A stretch of 64,000 nucleotides of DNA from Planctomycetota bacterium (GCA_014584345.1 JACTNB010000022.1:170024-234023), one strand, 5' to 3'. Shown: positions 45,857 through 54,921, counted from the first letter of the stretch. Translations and numbers: made by a program. Notes: a model not told the origin generated them from the letters alone.

Positions 45857-46030
45857 ATGGCTCACAAGAAACCAAACTTGCAAGAGAAAGTCTGCATCGT
45901 TTGTGGGCGACCTTTCAAGTGGTGGAAGAAGTGGGCAAAGGTCTGGGAGCAAGTGAAGTATTGCAGCGAGAAATGTCGTCGCCAGTCACGGCAGTCCGCT
46001 CCACATTCTGAATCGAAAGAATCAACATGA
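45857..46030 (+). CDS. DUF2256 zinc-ribbon small protein
   Basis: 57 aa: MAHKKPNLQEKVCIVCGRPF then WWKKWAKVWEQVKYCSEKCRR. Two CxxC pairs and the Trp-Lys stretch are characteristic of DUF2256. Its last codons overlap the next start (ATG at 46027 inside CATGA). Function of the family is unknown; a zinc ribbon is certain from the cysteines. Confidence 0.85.
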   Translation: MAHKKPNLQEKVCIVCGRPFKWWKKWAKVWEQVKYCSEKCRRQSRQSAPHSESKEST

Positions 46031-46503
46031 ACTCGCCAATCATACGCAAATCGAATGAGGGCCGCACAATCGCCGTCGTCGGAGACGTTTACCGCTTTCT
46101 CGCAACAGGCGAGGACACGAACGGTAAGTATGCGATGTGGGAGGCCATCGTGCCTCCCGGCGGTGGTCCTCCTCCACACACTCACAGCCGAGAGGAGGAG
46201 TCCTTCTACATCCTCGAAGGCGAAATCACGTTCACAGTGGGCGAGGAGAAGATCATCGCCACAGAAGGCATGTTTGCCAACATGCCGGTGGGGAGCCTTC
46301 ACAGCTTCAAGAATGAGTCTAACAAAACCGCCCGTATGATCATCTCGGTCGCACCGGCGGGTTTGGAGAAGATGTTCTTCGAGTTCGGAGTGCCGCTTCC
46401 CGAAGGCTCGTCTGAAGCTCTCCCTCCGACGAAAGAAGAAATCGACAAGCTCTTGCAAATCGCTCCCAACTACGGGATCGAAATCAAGGTGCCGGGGCAT
46501 TGA
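46027..46503 (+). CDS. cupin-domain protein
   Basis: 158 aa. Cupin motif 1 (PPHTHSREEESFYILEGEI) with two His and a Glu ligand, and motif 2 (ANMPVGSLHSFKNES) with a His. A metal-binding beta-barrel of the quercetinase-like type is likely. Start overlaps DUF2256. The substrate is not identifiable. Confidence 0.85.
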   Translation: MNSPIIRKSNEGRTIAVVGDVYRFLATGEDTNGKYAMWEAIVPPGGGPPPHTHSREEESFYILEGEITFTVGEEKIIATEGMFANMPVGSLHSFKNESNKTARMIISVAPAGLEKMFFEFGVPLPEGSSEALPPTKEEIDKLLQIAPNYGIEIKVPGH

Positions 46504-46534
46504 AGCCGTCAGCGGTTGGAAATGGTGACACGGA

Positions 46535-47377
46535 ATGCAAATTATCGGAAGCGATTTCACGTCCGACCCCAAACCCGGCAAACCGATCACTGCCACCCTG
46601 TGTCGCACGAAAGGTAACCAGTTGATCGTCGAGAAGGTGGAGCCACTGGTCAACTTCCAGTCCTTCGCCTTGCTTCTCGCATCGAAAGGCCCGTGGCTTG
46701 CGGGAATTGACTTTCCCTTTGGCCAACCACAGCAGCTAATTGATGATCTGGCTTGGCCAGATGACTGGAAGAAATACGTCGAGCATATCGCACGCCTCGG
46801 CAAACGGGAGTTCCGAGCCACCTTGGATGCCTATCGTGCAAAGCAGCCCAAGGGAAAGAAGGAGCATTTCCGGGTTGCAGACCGAAAGGCGAAATCGATC
46901 AGTCCGATGAAACTCTACGGGGTTCCAGTCGGGGTGATGTTCTGCGAGGGCGCACCTTTTCTCTTGGCCTCCCCCGCTTCCGTGCTGCCGTTTGTTCCTG
47001 ATCGAGACGCTGACCGGATTATCGTGGAAACGTATCCCAAGCTGGTGGCGACGAAAGTTGTTGGTAAAGCCAGCTACAAGACCGACGACAGCAAGAAAGT
47101 AACCGCCGAACATCGTGAGGTTCGTAAGCGAATCGTCGATGCCATCCGTAGTGCCGATGAATCGATCATTCGTAAGCGGTATGGATTCTACATTGTTTGC
47201 GAAGACGTTCTTGCCAACTCAGCAGTCAACGATCCCAGCGGTGACATCCTGGACGCATTGCTGTGTTCCTTGCAGGCCGCATGGGCGTGGTCCAGGCGAA
47301 ACCACGGCTACGGAATCCCAGCCAACGTCAATAAGCTCGAAGGATGGATCACTGATCCTGAACTGCTCGACGAATGA
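46535..47377 (+). CDS. DUF429-family protein (RNase H-like fold)
   Basis: 280 aa. The first Asp in IIGSDFTSD and a second in WLAGIDFPFG match the DUF429 pattern of an RNase H-like fold. ETYPKLVATKV and DDSKKVTAEHREVRKRIVDAI follow, with a late Asp in PSGDILDALLCSLQAAWA. Activity of this family is unproven; nuclease-like chemistry is often suggested. The 3' end overlaps the convergent gene ending at 47308 by 70 bp. Confidence 0.75.
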   Translation: MQIIGSDFTSDPKPGKPITATLCRTKGNQLIVEKVEPLVNFQSFALLLASKGPWLAGIDFPFGQPQQLIDDLAWPDDWKKYVEHIARLGKREFRATLDAYRAKQPKGKKEHFRVADRKAKSISPMKLYGVPVGVMFCEGAPFLLASPASVLPFVPDRDADRIIVETYPKLVATKVVGKASYKTDDSKKVTAEHREVRKRIVDAIRSADESIIRKRYGFYIVCEDVLANSAVNDPSGDILDALLCSLQAAWAWSRRNHGYGIPANVNKLEGWITDPELLDE

Positions 47378-48168
47378 GCTTCTGAAACTTTCGAGTCGCT
47401 CGACCGAAATCTTTTCTCAACCGTCCGCCGCTCAGCGTCCATCGCTCGTTCGATTTGATTCTCGAAATCTTCATCGCCACGCTGTCGGGCGAACTCTTTG
47501 GCAAGCTGCTTGATGGCGATCACGATTTGCTTGATGCGGTAGCTGGTCGGCTCGCCGTACTCGACCGATCCCACCAACGCCTTTGTTTCATCGCCTTGCA
47601 TCCTGAAGTCGAATACAGCCAAACCCAATGGCCCAAGGCGTGCGTGAACCAAATCACGGAAATCTTCGATCACGCCCTCATCTGAGCCCGCCAAACTTCG
47701 TCCTGCAATCTCCGAAGATGGAATGCCCACACCCGGCTCATCGCTGATCGGCACGCTGGGAATGTACCGACGCCGGGTTCGGTCCTTGGATCGCTGGTTG
47801 AGAGTCGCATTACGGACGCTTGCACGAAATCTGTGACCAAAGGCCCCGTGCCGAGATGGATCGTAGTTGGTGAACAGTCCGCCCAGCAGCATCTTGGATG
47901 CAATCTCGTGCGTCCGCTCGTCAAGCTCTCGTGGATCGGTGACCCCACTGTTTCTGACCGAGGCGGCAATGTAATGGGTCCACCTAAAGCCTCGGATGTC
48001 CTCCAGTTCTCCCCGGACGGTCGGCTCTTTGATCCGGGCAATCAGCTTTTCCAACTCGGCCTCGAACAGAGCGTCGTAAGCATCGCTATCGAGCGGGTAG
48101 AAGGTTTCGAGGAAGGCCAGACGGTTGGCCAGAGCAAGATACTGAACGTGTTCGATGAATGTGTGCAT
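47308..48168 (-). CDS. sigma-factor-like or helical DNA-binding protein
   Basis: 286 aa, helical and charged. LGPLGLAVFDFRMQGDETKALVGSVEYGEPTSYRIKQIVIAIKQLAKEFA resembles a sigma region 4-type HTH, and the N-terminal part has the acid/helix composition of a sigma-like linker. It may be a mobile-element regulator; the match is weak. The Ser-rich C-terminal tail is the part that overlaps the DUF429 gene by 70 bp. Confidence 0.6.
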   Translation of the reverse strand: MHTFIEHVQYLALANRLAFLETFYPLDSDAYDALFEAELEKLIARIKEPTVRGELEDIRGFRWTHYIAASVRNSGVTDPRELDERTHEIASKMLLGGLFTNYDPSRHGAFGHRFRASVRNATLNQRSKDRTRRRYIPSVPISDEPGVGIPSSEIAGRSLAGSDEGVIEDFRDLVHARLGPLGLAVFDFRMQGDETKALVGSVEYGEPTSYRIKQIVIAIKQLAKEFARQRGDEDFENQIERAMDAERRTVEKRFRSSDSKVSEAHSSSSSGSVIHPSSLLTLAGIP

Positions 48169-48256
48169 GAAGGTATTTAGCCGTGCTGGTTCTGGTTTTG
48201 CACGACGCTTGATGCCGTAGAAGTTTCTTCCCTCCCGTTTGGACGCAGTGAAGAAC

Positions 48257-48291
48257 GCCCACCCTTCGCTGCACAGCAGCGAAGGGTGGGC
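48257..48291. terminator. long-stem hairpin (loop CACAG)
   Basis: Perfect 15-bp stem (48257-48271 with 48277-48291). Shares its loop with the hairpin at 16236 and its design with those at 49304 and 52953. It lies between the leftward sigma-like gene and the rightward genes. Confidence 0.6.
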
Positions 48292-48425
48292 CTGCCAATC
48301 TCAAGTCCCATCAACCACAGCCATCAATCTAACTTTCATATTTCGATGGCCGGTGCCGTCCTCCAACAAAAGTTGCTTGTTCATTCTCAACAAAGCAACC
48401 ACCCATCTCTTGTTGGAATCAATCC

Positions 48426-48680
48426 ATGAAAGATGAAACCGAGCGATTACGCCGCCAACGCTTGGCTGAGATCAACGAAAGCCCGAAAGATCGAGAAGTT
48501 CTCGAATCAGAGTACGGGCAAACCTGGGACACGAAAGAACTCGCCAGGGAGTTCATCGTGGTGGGCTTTCTCGCCCCGATCATCGTCGTGAAGCGAAAGG
48601 CCAATGGAGTCGTTGGCTCGTTGGAGTTCCAGCACGACCCTCGTTTCTACTTCAACTTTCAAGAGGACTCGAAACAATGA
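48426..48680 (+). CDS. 84-aa hypothetical protein
   Basis: Small acidic/basic mixed protein with a C-terminal beta-like stretch (FIVVGFLAPIIVVKRKANGVVGSLEFQHDPRFYF). No family recognised. The following gene starts four bases before its stop (ATGA at 48677), so the two are coupled. Confidence 0.6.
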   Translation: MKDETERLRRQRLAEINESPKDREVLESEYGQTWDTKELAREFIVVGFLAPIIVVKRKANGVVGSLEFQHDPRFYFNFQEDSKQ

Positions 48681-48955
48681 CCGCACGCCTTAACTTGGGT
48701 CAGTTAGTTGCCACTCCGGGCGCATTGGAAGCTCTTGAGGGATCGGGCGAAACACCGCTCGACTTCATCAAGCGACATGCAGCGGGAGATTGGGGCGATG
48801 TCTGCGAAGAAGATGCCGAGGCTAACGAGGAAGCCCTGTGCAATGGCTCACGAATCTTCAGCGTCTATCACACGAAAGACGGTCAGCAGAAGCTCTACTG
48901 CATCACCGAGGCAGACAGGAGTTCGACTTGTCTGCTCTTGGCTGACGAATACTAG
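48677..48955 (+). CDS. 92-aa hypothetical protein
   Basis: Soluble protein beginning MTARLNLGQLVATPGALEAL. The DVCEEDAEANEEA-like region and ITEADRSST resemble small plasmid-borne proteins sometimes called DUF3310-like. Not recognised with confidence. Coupled to the previous gene by overlap; the next gene starts 11 bp later. Confidence 0.62.
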   Translation: MTARLNLGQLVATPGALEALEGSGETPLDFIKRHAAGDWGDVCEEDAEANEEALCNGSRIFSVYHTKDGQQKLYCITEADRSSTCLLLADEY

Positions 48956-48966
48956 GAGCCACAACC

Positions 48967-49245
48967 ATGCACCACACGAAACCCACCGTCACCGCTGACG
49001 AACGTGAAACCCTTCGCCCCTTCCTCTCCCTAATCCGTGACCCCGATCAACTCTACGCACGCACGACCGCTGGCGAATTCTTCGACTGTGCCGACCATGC
49101 CTTGATGGCCTTTCAGATTTACCGGCGAATGGGCCGCAGCAACGAAGCGACGGGGGCAGCATGGCGGCGACTTATGCAAAGCGATTGTGCGACACCGGAT
49201 GTCATGGCCCTCGTCGCCTTCCATGTTTTCAACTTGCTTGATTGA
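48967..49245 (+). CDS. 92-aa hypothetical protein
   Basis: Helical protein (MHHTKPTVTADERETL...) with FDCADHALMAFQIYRRMGRS and RLMQSDCATPDV as possible helix pairs. Third gene in the small operon; a strong hairpin follows after ~60 bp. Function unknown. Confidence 0.62.
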   Translation: MHHTKPTVTADERETLRPFLSLIRDPDQLYARTTAGEFFDCADHALMAFQIYRRMGRSNEATGAAWRRLMQSDCATPDVMALVAFHVFNLLD

Positions 49246-49592
49246 GCAAGTTGCCCGGCATCGTGAGAAGTTTCAGGCGTTCTGTTGGGACACGGTAGAG
49301 CGAGCCCACGTTTGCCGCCACGGGCGGCAAACGTGGGCCAGTCCTATTCATCTCTCACCTATGCTGCTCTTTGTCCGTTCGGGTGTATCCCCACTGCGGT
49401 TTGTAACAAAAGCCGAGCGATTCGGTATTCACGGCGTAGGAGTCGCTGTGCGCCCATGTTTCAATTTCGCTCTCGTATCTGTCTTCAGTGCATCGCAGAA
49501 AAATGACAACAATCGCCGTCCTTCATCGAGACACACGAGTTCTTCCTTTCGTCGGTTTGATCAATTCAACTCAAGCAACGAAAGAAAGAGCA
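49246..49592. other. non-coding gap with a strong hairpin
   Basis: About 350 bp between the small-gene operon and the ArdC-like gene. It contains the hairpin at 49304-49338. Open frames in it have no start signals or coding character, and nothing else is evident. Confidence 0.5.
49304..49338. terminator. long-stem hairpin
   Basis: Perfect 15-bp stem (49304-49318 with 49324-49338) with loop CACGG. No T-run. Confidence 0.6.
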
Positions 49593-50516
49593 ATGCCGAG
49601 CCAGCAGCAGATTCGTGAAGACATCACGACTCGTATCGTAGAAGCACTCGAATCCAATCTTCTTCCCTGGCGGCGTCCGTGGTCGATTTCGGCCAACGTA
49701 GGACGACCCGCCAACGCCATCAGCAAGGCCAACTACTCTGGCGTCAATCCCTTGTTGCTTGAATTGCACCGCATGAAGCACGGCCTTCAGTCACGTCATT
49801 GGGCGACGTTTCGCCAGTGGTCCGACCGTGGTTGCACCGTTCGCAAACGGCCTACCGATGTGAAGCCCGGCCAATGGGGCTGCACCATCGTCTTTTGCAA
49901 GCCGATCACCAAGACGGTCGAGAAGAACGGTGAAGAAGTCGAAGACAAGTTCTTCATGCTGCGGAATTTCACCGTCTTCAACGCTGATCAGGTCGAAGGC
50001 GAGTTTGCTGAGTCGTTGCAAGTTCACGACGACGAACCGAGTGGCGTTGTTCCTGACTTCGCACCCGCTGACGAATTGATCGAGGCGACCGGGGCCGATG
50101 TGCGGCATGGTGGCGAGCGGGCGTTCTACTGCCCCGCTGATGACTTCATCCAGATGCCACACAAGCATCGGTTTGATCCGGTGGGCAGCTATTACGAGTC
50201 GCTCTTTCACGAACTGGCGCACTGGTCAGAACCACGGCTTGGCTACACCCAGGAAGGTCGTGACTACGCCTATTTCGAGTTGGTTGCGGAAATGGCGTCT
50301 TGTTTCCTTGCGACCGAGTTGGGCGTTCCACAAGGCGAAGGGCTGGAGAATCATGCCGCCTATCTCAAATCGTGGTTGCGTTCCATGAAGGACGACGCCT
50401 ACTACATCTTCAAAGCGTCAACGGCGGCGAGCAAGACGGCTGATTTTCTTCTCTCATTCGTCGCTCAATCAGCGGCAATTTATTCATCTGATTCACCCGC
50501 AGTTGTAGGAGCGTAG
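49593..50516 (+). CDS. ArdC-like ssDNA-binding/zincin domain protein
   Basis: 307 aa. N-terminal ~125 residues (ITTRIVEALESNLLPWRRPW...GVNPLLLELHR...GCTIVFCKPI) match the ArdC/TraC-type domain (DUF1738). A zincin metallopeptidase motif HELAH sits at 206-210 (SLFHELAHWSEPRLG). ArdC proteins protect plasmid ssDNA from restriction on entry. Inside a BREX-bearing element this may let the element move into new hosts. The start at 49593 follows AAAGAAAGAG. Confidence 0.85.
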   Translation: MPSQQQIREDITTRIVEALESNLLPWRRPWSISANVGRPANAISKANYSGVNPLLLELHRMKHGLQSRHWATFRQWSDRGCTVRKRPTDVKPGQWGCTIVFCKPITKTVEKNGEEVEDKFFMLRNFTVFNADQVEGEFAESLQVHDDEPSGVVPDFAPADELIEATGADVRHGGERAFYCPADDFIQMPHKHRFDPVGSYYESLFHELAHWSEPRLGYTQEGRDYAYFELVAEMASCFLATELGVPQGEGLENHAAYLKSWLRSMKDDAYYIFKASTAASKTADFLLSFVAQSAAIYSSDSPAVVGA

Positions 50517-50518
50517 CC

Positions 50519-51469
50519 GTGACCAAAGCTATCGAAGTAAACGACGTGGCCCCTACTTCGCTGTCCCACATCATCGGACAACGGAATGTGGTCGAACAAT
50601 TGCAGGTCGCCCTCGACGCTGCCTTCGCAGACAACAAGAAACTGGATGATTGCATGTTTTCGGGTGGCCCCGGCCTTGGCAAGTCCGCTCTGGCCAATGT
50701 CCTGGCGTGTGAAATGGCCAGCGGGTTTCACGAACTTCTCGCACAATCGGTCAGCAACATCGGCGAACTCAACGCCGTGCTTCTCGCAGCCAAAGACAAA
50801 GACGTTGTTTTCCTGGACGAAATCCACGAACTCAAGCCGGAGCTTCAAACGACGCTCTACCTTGCACTGGATAAACGCAAGGTCTTCATCAACGGCGGCA
50901 AAACAATCCAGAGTATTCCACTGGCCAACTTTACGCTGATTCTCGCTACGACCGATCCACACAAGTGCTTGGCCCCGTTGCGAAGTCGCATGAAGCTCTA
51001 CCTCGAATTGACGTACCTGTCGGCGGACGAATTGGCACTTGTAGTCCTTCAACGAAGTCGGGCTCTCGGATGGCCACTCGATGACGATGTTCCACCGCTC
51101 ATCGGACAGCGATCCAAAGGAACGCCCCGGCTCGCACTCCGGTTGCTTCAATCTGCCCGGCGTGTCTGTCGCAGCGAAGGCGATTCAACGATCACAGTCT
51201 CTCATCTTCAACGTGCGTGCGAATTGGAACAACTCGATGAAATCGGCCTCGGTCCCAGCGAACGCCGATACCTCGAAATCTTGAGCCAAGGTTCTACACG
51301 GCTCAACGTCATCGGCAGCACATTGGGGTTGGCTCCGGCAACCATCACCGAAGTTATCGAGCCATTCTTGATTCGCAGCGGGCTCGTGACCAAGGACAAG
51401 AACTCCCTGCGTCAACTCACCAGCGAAGGTTGGAAGCACATTCAGAGGGACAAGCACGATGAACAATGA
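50519..51469 (+). CDS. RuvB-like AAA+ ATPase
   Basis: 316 aa from a GTG at 50519, two bases after the ArdC-like stop. Walker A GGPGLGKS (49-56), Walker B DEIH (100-103), sensor LILATTDPHK and the RuvB arginine finger region RSRMKLYLEL; a winged helix follows (PSERRYLEILSQGSTRLNVIG). This resembles RuvB, although host RuvB is longer and better conserved. Mobile elements carry such paralogues next to ArdC-like genes, so it may process the element's DNA. The next gene overlaps by 11 bp. Confidence 0.83.
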   Translation: MTKAIEVNDVAPTSLSHIIGQRNVVEQLQVALDAAFADNKKLDDCMFSGGPGLGKSALANVLACEMASGFHELLAQSVSNIGELNAVLLAAKDKDVVFLDEIHELKPELQTTLYLALDKRKVFINGGKTIQSIPLANFTLILATTDPHKCLAPLRSRMKLYLELTYLSADELALVVLQRSRALGWPLDDDVPPLIGQRSKGTPRLALRLLQSARRVCRSEGDSTITVSHLQRACELEQLDEIGLGPSERRYLEILSQGSTRLNVIGSTLGLAPATITEVIEPFLIRSGLVTKDKNSLRQLTSEGWKHIQRDKHDEQ

Positions 51470-51932
51470 AATCCTTTCCAAGTCCGCCGTCAGCATCAAA
51501 GACATGGCAAAGATGTGCGGCCTCTCGTATCAACGATTCTCTCAACTGCGTCGGCAGGGTTACATGCCGCCGCCGCTGATCAACGAAGACACGAACCGAC
51601 CGTATTACGACGAGGAGTTGCAACAGGTCTGCCTGCTAGTCCGCAAGCGGAACACCGGCGTCAACGGCAAGACCATCATGTTCTATTCGCCACGCACTGT
51701 CACAACGGTGACTGGCCCGAAGCGGCGAAAGCCCAAAGCGAAGCCGCAATCGAGCAACGCCAATGCCGCACTGGTCGAGTCGGTCAAGTCGCTCGGCATG
51801 CCCGATGTGACACTGCAACAAGTCGATACCGCCGTGCGGGAACTCTATCCCGCTGGGAGTTCGGACGTATCTGAAATGGAGATCGTCCGTGCCGTTTTCG
51901 TCCATCTCATGCAGAAGAATTCAACAAGATAA
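51459..51932 (+). CDS. MerR-like HTH protein
   Basis: 157 aa. AVSIKDMAKMCGLSYQRFSQLRRQGYMPPPLI is a MerR/Xis-like HTH; the rest is a Lys/Arg-rich linker (GPKRRKPKAKP) and a helical C-terminus. It lies between the RuvB-like gene (11-bp overlap) and the second recombinase (79 bp later). Candidate excisionase or regulator for that recombinase. Confidence 0.7.
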   Translation: MNNEILSKSAVSIKDMAKMCGLSYQRFSQLRRQGYMPPPLINEDTNRPYYDEELQQVCLLVRKRNTGVNGKTIMFYSPRTVTTVTGPKRRKPKAKPQSSNANAALVESVKSLGMPDVTLQQVDTAVRELYPAGSSDVSEMEIVRAVFVHLMQKNSTR

Positions 51933-52010
51933 CAACCGAGTAAATGGGGATTTACTGGTCAATCGAGCCACTTTGACCGCTCATTCATCGCTAATTCGGA
52001 GCTATCAGCC

Positions 52011-52922
52011 ATGAAACACTCAGCAGATAATCCTTTTCAAAGCATCCCTGTCGGCCCCAACGAGGCTGGTCTGTTCGCCGCCTTCCTGGATGATCATGAC
52101 TTTGCTGCGGGCACTCGCCGGGGTTTCGTCCTCGATCTGCGGAAGTTTGCCAAGTGGTTCTCGACGGCGAACCGGGAGCCATTCACTGCGAGCCGGGTGA
52201 CCGTGCGGGATGTTGCCGATTTCAAGGACCACCTTCGCCGTGAACGTGGGCAGGCAGTGGCCACCGTGAACCGCTGCATCGTCCTTGTCCGCCGGTACTT
52301 CAACTGGCTTGTGGATGAGGGCCACCTGGAGGCGAATCCGGCGAAGAAGGTCAAGCAACTCAAGCGACAGCAATGCAGTCCGAAGGGAATGGAGCGATCC
52401 CAGGTGCGGAAGCTGTTCCGAGAGATCGAGCTTCGCCAGGACATTCGGGCGAATGCCGTGTTTTCCATGTTCCTTTACACCGGCGCACGAATCGGTGACC
52501 TCGTGCCGCTTGAACTCCACGATTTGATTTTGAACGACCGCAGTGGATCGGTTGTGTACAAGTTCGGCAAAGGGTCGAAGCAACGCACCGTTCCCGTGCC
52601 GCTTCCCGCCCGGCAATCGGTTTCGGCGTACCTTGAAACTCGTCCGCCAGTGGAGAGCCAGCGAGTGTTCATCGGAGAGCGTGGGCCGTTGGGTGAAACC
52701 GGCTACCGTGCCCTGTGCGACAAGTACAGCGTCTTCATTGGCGTCGAGCTTCATCCGCACTTGTTCCGCCACACGTTCGCCCACCAGTACCTCGCCGATA
52801 ACCCTGGCGATCTTGTTGGCCTCGCACAAATCTTGGGCCATGCTTCGCTCTCGACGACCAGCATTTACGCCCAGAAGTCGCAGGACGATTTGAACGAAGC
52901 TACGGACAGATTGACGTATTGA
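52011..52922 (+). CDS. XerC/D-like tyrosine recombinase
   Basis: 303 aa, all catalytic residues present: Arg160 (LYTGARIGDL), Lys in GKGSKQRTVP, His250 and Arg253 (HPHLFRHTF), His277 (LGHASL) and Tyr286 (TTSIYAQ). SAM-like N-domain spans ~15-105. Clearly different from the integrase at 12740; it may belong to a second, older element or act in dimer resolution. It opens no obvious att sites nearby. Confidence 0.92.
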   Translation: MKHSADNPFQSIPVGPNEAGLFAAFLDDHDFAAGTRRGFVLDLRKFAKWFSTANREPFTASRVTVRDVADFKDHLRRERGQAVATVNRCIVLVRRYFNWLVDEGHLEANPAKKVKQLKRQQCSPKGMERSQVRKLFREIELRQDIRANAVFSMFLYTGARIGDLVPLELHDLILNDRSGSVVYKFGKGSKQRTVPVPLPARQSVSAYLETRPPVESQRVFIGERGPLGETGYRALCDKYSVFIGVELHPHLFRHTFAHQYLADNPGDLVGLAQILGHASLSTTSIYAQKSQDDLNEATDRLTY

Positions 52923-52952
52923 CCAACTACGGGACTGCCCTGATTTGGGCCG

Positions 52953-52983
52953 CACCTGTCGCCGCCGCTGGCGGCGACAGGTG
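52953..52983. terminator. hairpin after recombinase gene
   Basis: Perfect 14-bp stem (52953-52966 with 52970-52983), 3-nt loop, ~30 bp after the recombinase stop. No T-run; tentative as a terminator. Confidence 0.6.
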
Positions 52984-53014
52984 GCGTATGTCCTCGACAA
53001 CAAGGAGAGCATAT

Positions 53015-53527
53015 ATGCCACACGATATTTCACGACGAGAGTTCAACCAAGCCGCAGCAGCGTTGCCGCTGTTTGCACTCCCCATCCCAAGTTCGGATGT
53101 ATCCGGGGAGAGGTCGCAAATGAGGCTGCAAGTTCAATGCGGCCACATCTGCGTAGATGGTCGGCATCTTGATGGCGACGACTGGCGTCTTGAGTTTCTC
53201 GTTCGACTTGTCCAACGAAGGGAAAGCGACCCTCGATACTGGTACGGACGCATCATGGTGCCCACTGAAGATTTCATCCAGTGTCTTCGTGACCACGCCA
53301 TCCAAGTCATACGCCACCGGAATCCGAAGCGGCTCGTGGCCGAACGAACCATGCTCCGAGGCGGCGTGGCCGGTCTTTGCGTTTTGTTGGATTCGGCATT
53401 CCCGACCGCACAGCAACACGAGTTCTACACCGATCCGACACCGGAGCGTTGGGGCGACTACACGATCCCAGATAACCGAGTGATCAAACGGTTCTGGGTC
53501 GGGAATGATGGAGGCAATTCATCGTAA
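53015..53527 (+). CDS. hypothetical protein with Tat-like N-terminus
   Basis: 170 aa from the ATG at 53015, set by AAGGAGAG. MPHDISRREFNQAAAALPLF has a twin-Arg box (SRREF) followed by a hydrophobic stretch, like a Tat signal. The mature part holds FIQCLRDHAIQVIRHRNPKRL and ends FWVGNDGGNSS. No family recognised. An ORF extension upstream crosses the hairpin and is rejected. Confidence 0.62.
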   Translation: MPHDISRREFNQAAAALPLFALPIPSSDVSGERSQMRLQVQCGHICVDGRHLDGDDWRLEFLVRLVQRRESDPRYWYGRIMVPTEDFIQCLRDHAIQVIRHRNPKRLVAERTMLRGGVAGLCVLLDSAFPTAQQHEFYTDPTPERWGDYTIPDNRVIKRFWVGNDGGNSS

Positions 53528-53550
53528 GTGTTGTCACCAGTGAACTCCGG

Positions 53551-54621
53551 TCAGATCGAGCCATCGGGATTCATTAGCCCACCATCCACGAGGGCTGGAA
53601 AGAGGGCATTTTGGGCGTCCATCCGTTTCCTGAAGCAATTGGGGAAATAATCCGGCGTGACGCAACTGAAAACTTCCTGTGGTGTGAATCCCCATTGGCG
53701 TGCGAGGCTGAGAACTTCGTCCATCCAGCGGTCGAATCCAGAATCAACAGCCGATGCCCGTTGCTGGTGATCCCAATACTCCCCGTCGTCATCAAGCATG
53801 GCTTCAATGCCTGCCGAGGACTGCGGCTGATCTTCGTGTGCCCTTACCTCGAATGCCTTCTGGTGCAGAAGCCGGGCAACGTCATGCTCCTTGCGTTCGG
53901 ACACCGTATCAGCCAACGAACAGTAATAGGAGAACTCGTCGGTTGCTTCATCCTTGAATGGCAACCACTCTCCATTGTTGAGAAAGTTCTTGACCTCTCT
54001 CAGCGCACACGACCAGCGGACTTCATCCAAGAGGGTTTGGCAGTGGTAGAGCGACAGTGCAGTACGATAGTCGTGAATCGCAAGACATGAATCTTCTGCC
54101 GCCGTGTAGGAATTGCCTCTGGCTCGGTAGGCGGATGCATAGAGCGGTTCCAACTCAATGGCTCTCGTGAGATGCGACCTCGATTGGTTGTAGTCGCCTC
54201 TTGTGTAGAAGATGCTGCCGATGTCGTGGTAGATGAGTGCCGTGTCACCATACTTGTTGAGCGTGTCGTGAAGAACATCCAACGCCCTGTCTACTACTCC
54301 TTGATGGAAAGCAACTTGAGCGACACGAGCGTTCGTGAAGGCGTTGATCAGTTCGATGGATTGCAGCCACCGAGCCGCTGCAATGGCCAACTCCGGTTTT
54401 CCAGCCCGCAGAGCCGCCTCGACTTCCACGCAACGACCCTTCCACACTTGCTCTGGGGAAGTTGATTGCTGCAATCCGAAAGAGGCTGTCGCCAACGCAC
54501 CGGAGTAATCTCCGACAGTGAGTTGCAGCACTGCGGATTCCAGGAATGTTCCTTGAGGTACGCCACCGAATTCAATTCTCGCTAAGTCTGCCGCTGCTTC
54601 AAAAAGCGTTGGTTTCCTCAT
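53551..54621 (-). CDS. TPR-repeat protein
   Basis: 356 aa from the ATG at 54621, set by AAAAGGAGCAG. Repeats of about 34 residues with alternating A/L pairs: NAFTNARVAQVAFHQGVVDRALDVL, TALIYHDIGSIFYTRGDYNQSRSHL, PLYASAYRARGNSYTAAEDSCLAIHDY. A protein-protein scaffold. C-terminal ~110 residues are separate and Asp/Glu-rich. Convergent with the Tat-like gene, stop to stop 23 bp. Confidence 0.8.
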   Translation of the reverse strand: MRKPTLFEAAADLARIEFGGVPQGTFLESAVLQLTVGDYSGALATASFGLQQSTSPEQVWKGRCVEVEAALRAGKPELAIAAARWLQSIELINAFTNARVAQVAFHQGVVDRALDVLHDTLNKYGDTALIYHDIGSIFYTRGDYNQSRSHLTRAIELEPLYASAYRARGNSYTAAEDSCLAIHDYRTALSLYHCQTLLDEVRWSCALREVKNFLNNGEWLPFKDEATDEFSYYCSLADTVSERKEHDVARLLHQKAFEVRAHEDQPQSSAGIEAMLDDDGEYWDHQQRASAVDSGFDRWMDEVLSLARQWGFTPQEVFSCVTPDYFPNCFRKRMDAQNALFPALVDGGLMNPDGSI

Positions 54622-54921
54622 GATCTGCTCCTTTTCGTGGAAAGGACCGATCATGCTTCGGACAAGGCTGAGAAAACCAAAGGCACGGTGGGCGCATCGG
54701 GATACGACGGCCACCAGGATGGCAATCCGAAGTCGAAAGCCAAAGAAACTAACCCAGACACTTTGATCGGAAAGCTAACAGGTTGGGACTCTGGGAGGGG
54801 GTGTCTGCGTACTGATGTGGGTTTGCCTTTTCTCTCGATCTGGGACTCCCGGAAAAAATTCCGGCGGAAAAAAATGGTGGCGTTTGGCCGGAGGCGATTT
54901 TTTCCAATCGGCGTGGCAAAG
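54622..54921. other. intergenic stretch, no feature recognised
   Basis: 300 bp between the TPR gene and the DUF2971 gene. It contains A/G-rich segments but no convincing ORF, tRNA or hairpin. The promoter of the TPR gene must lie here. Confidence 0.5.
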
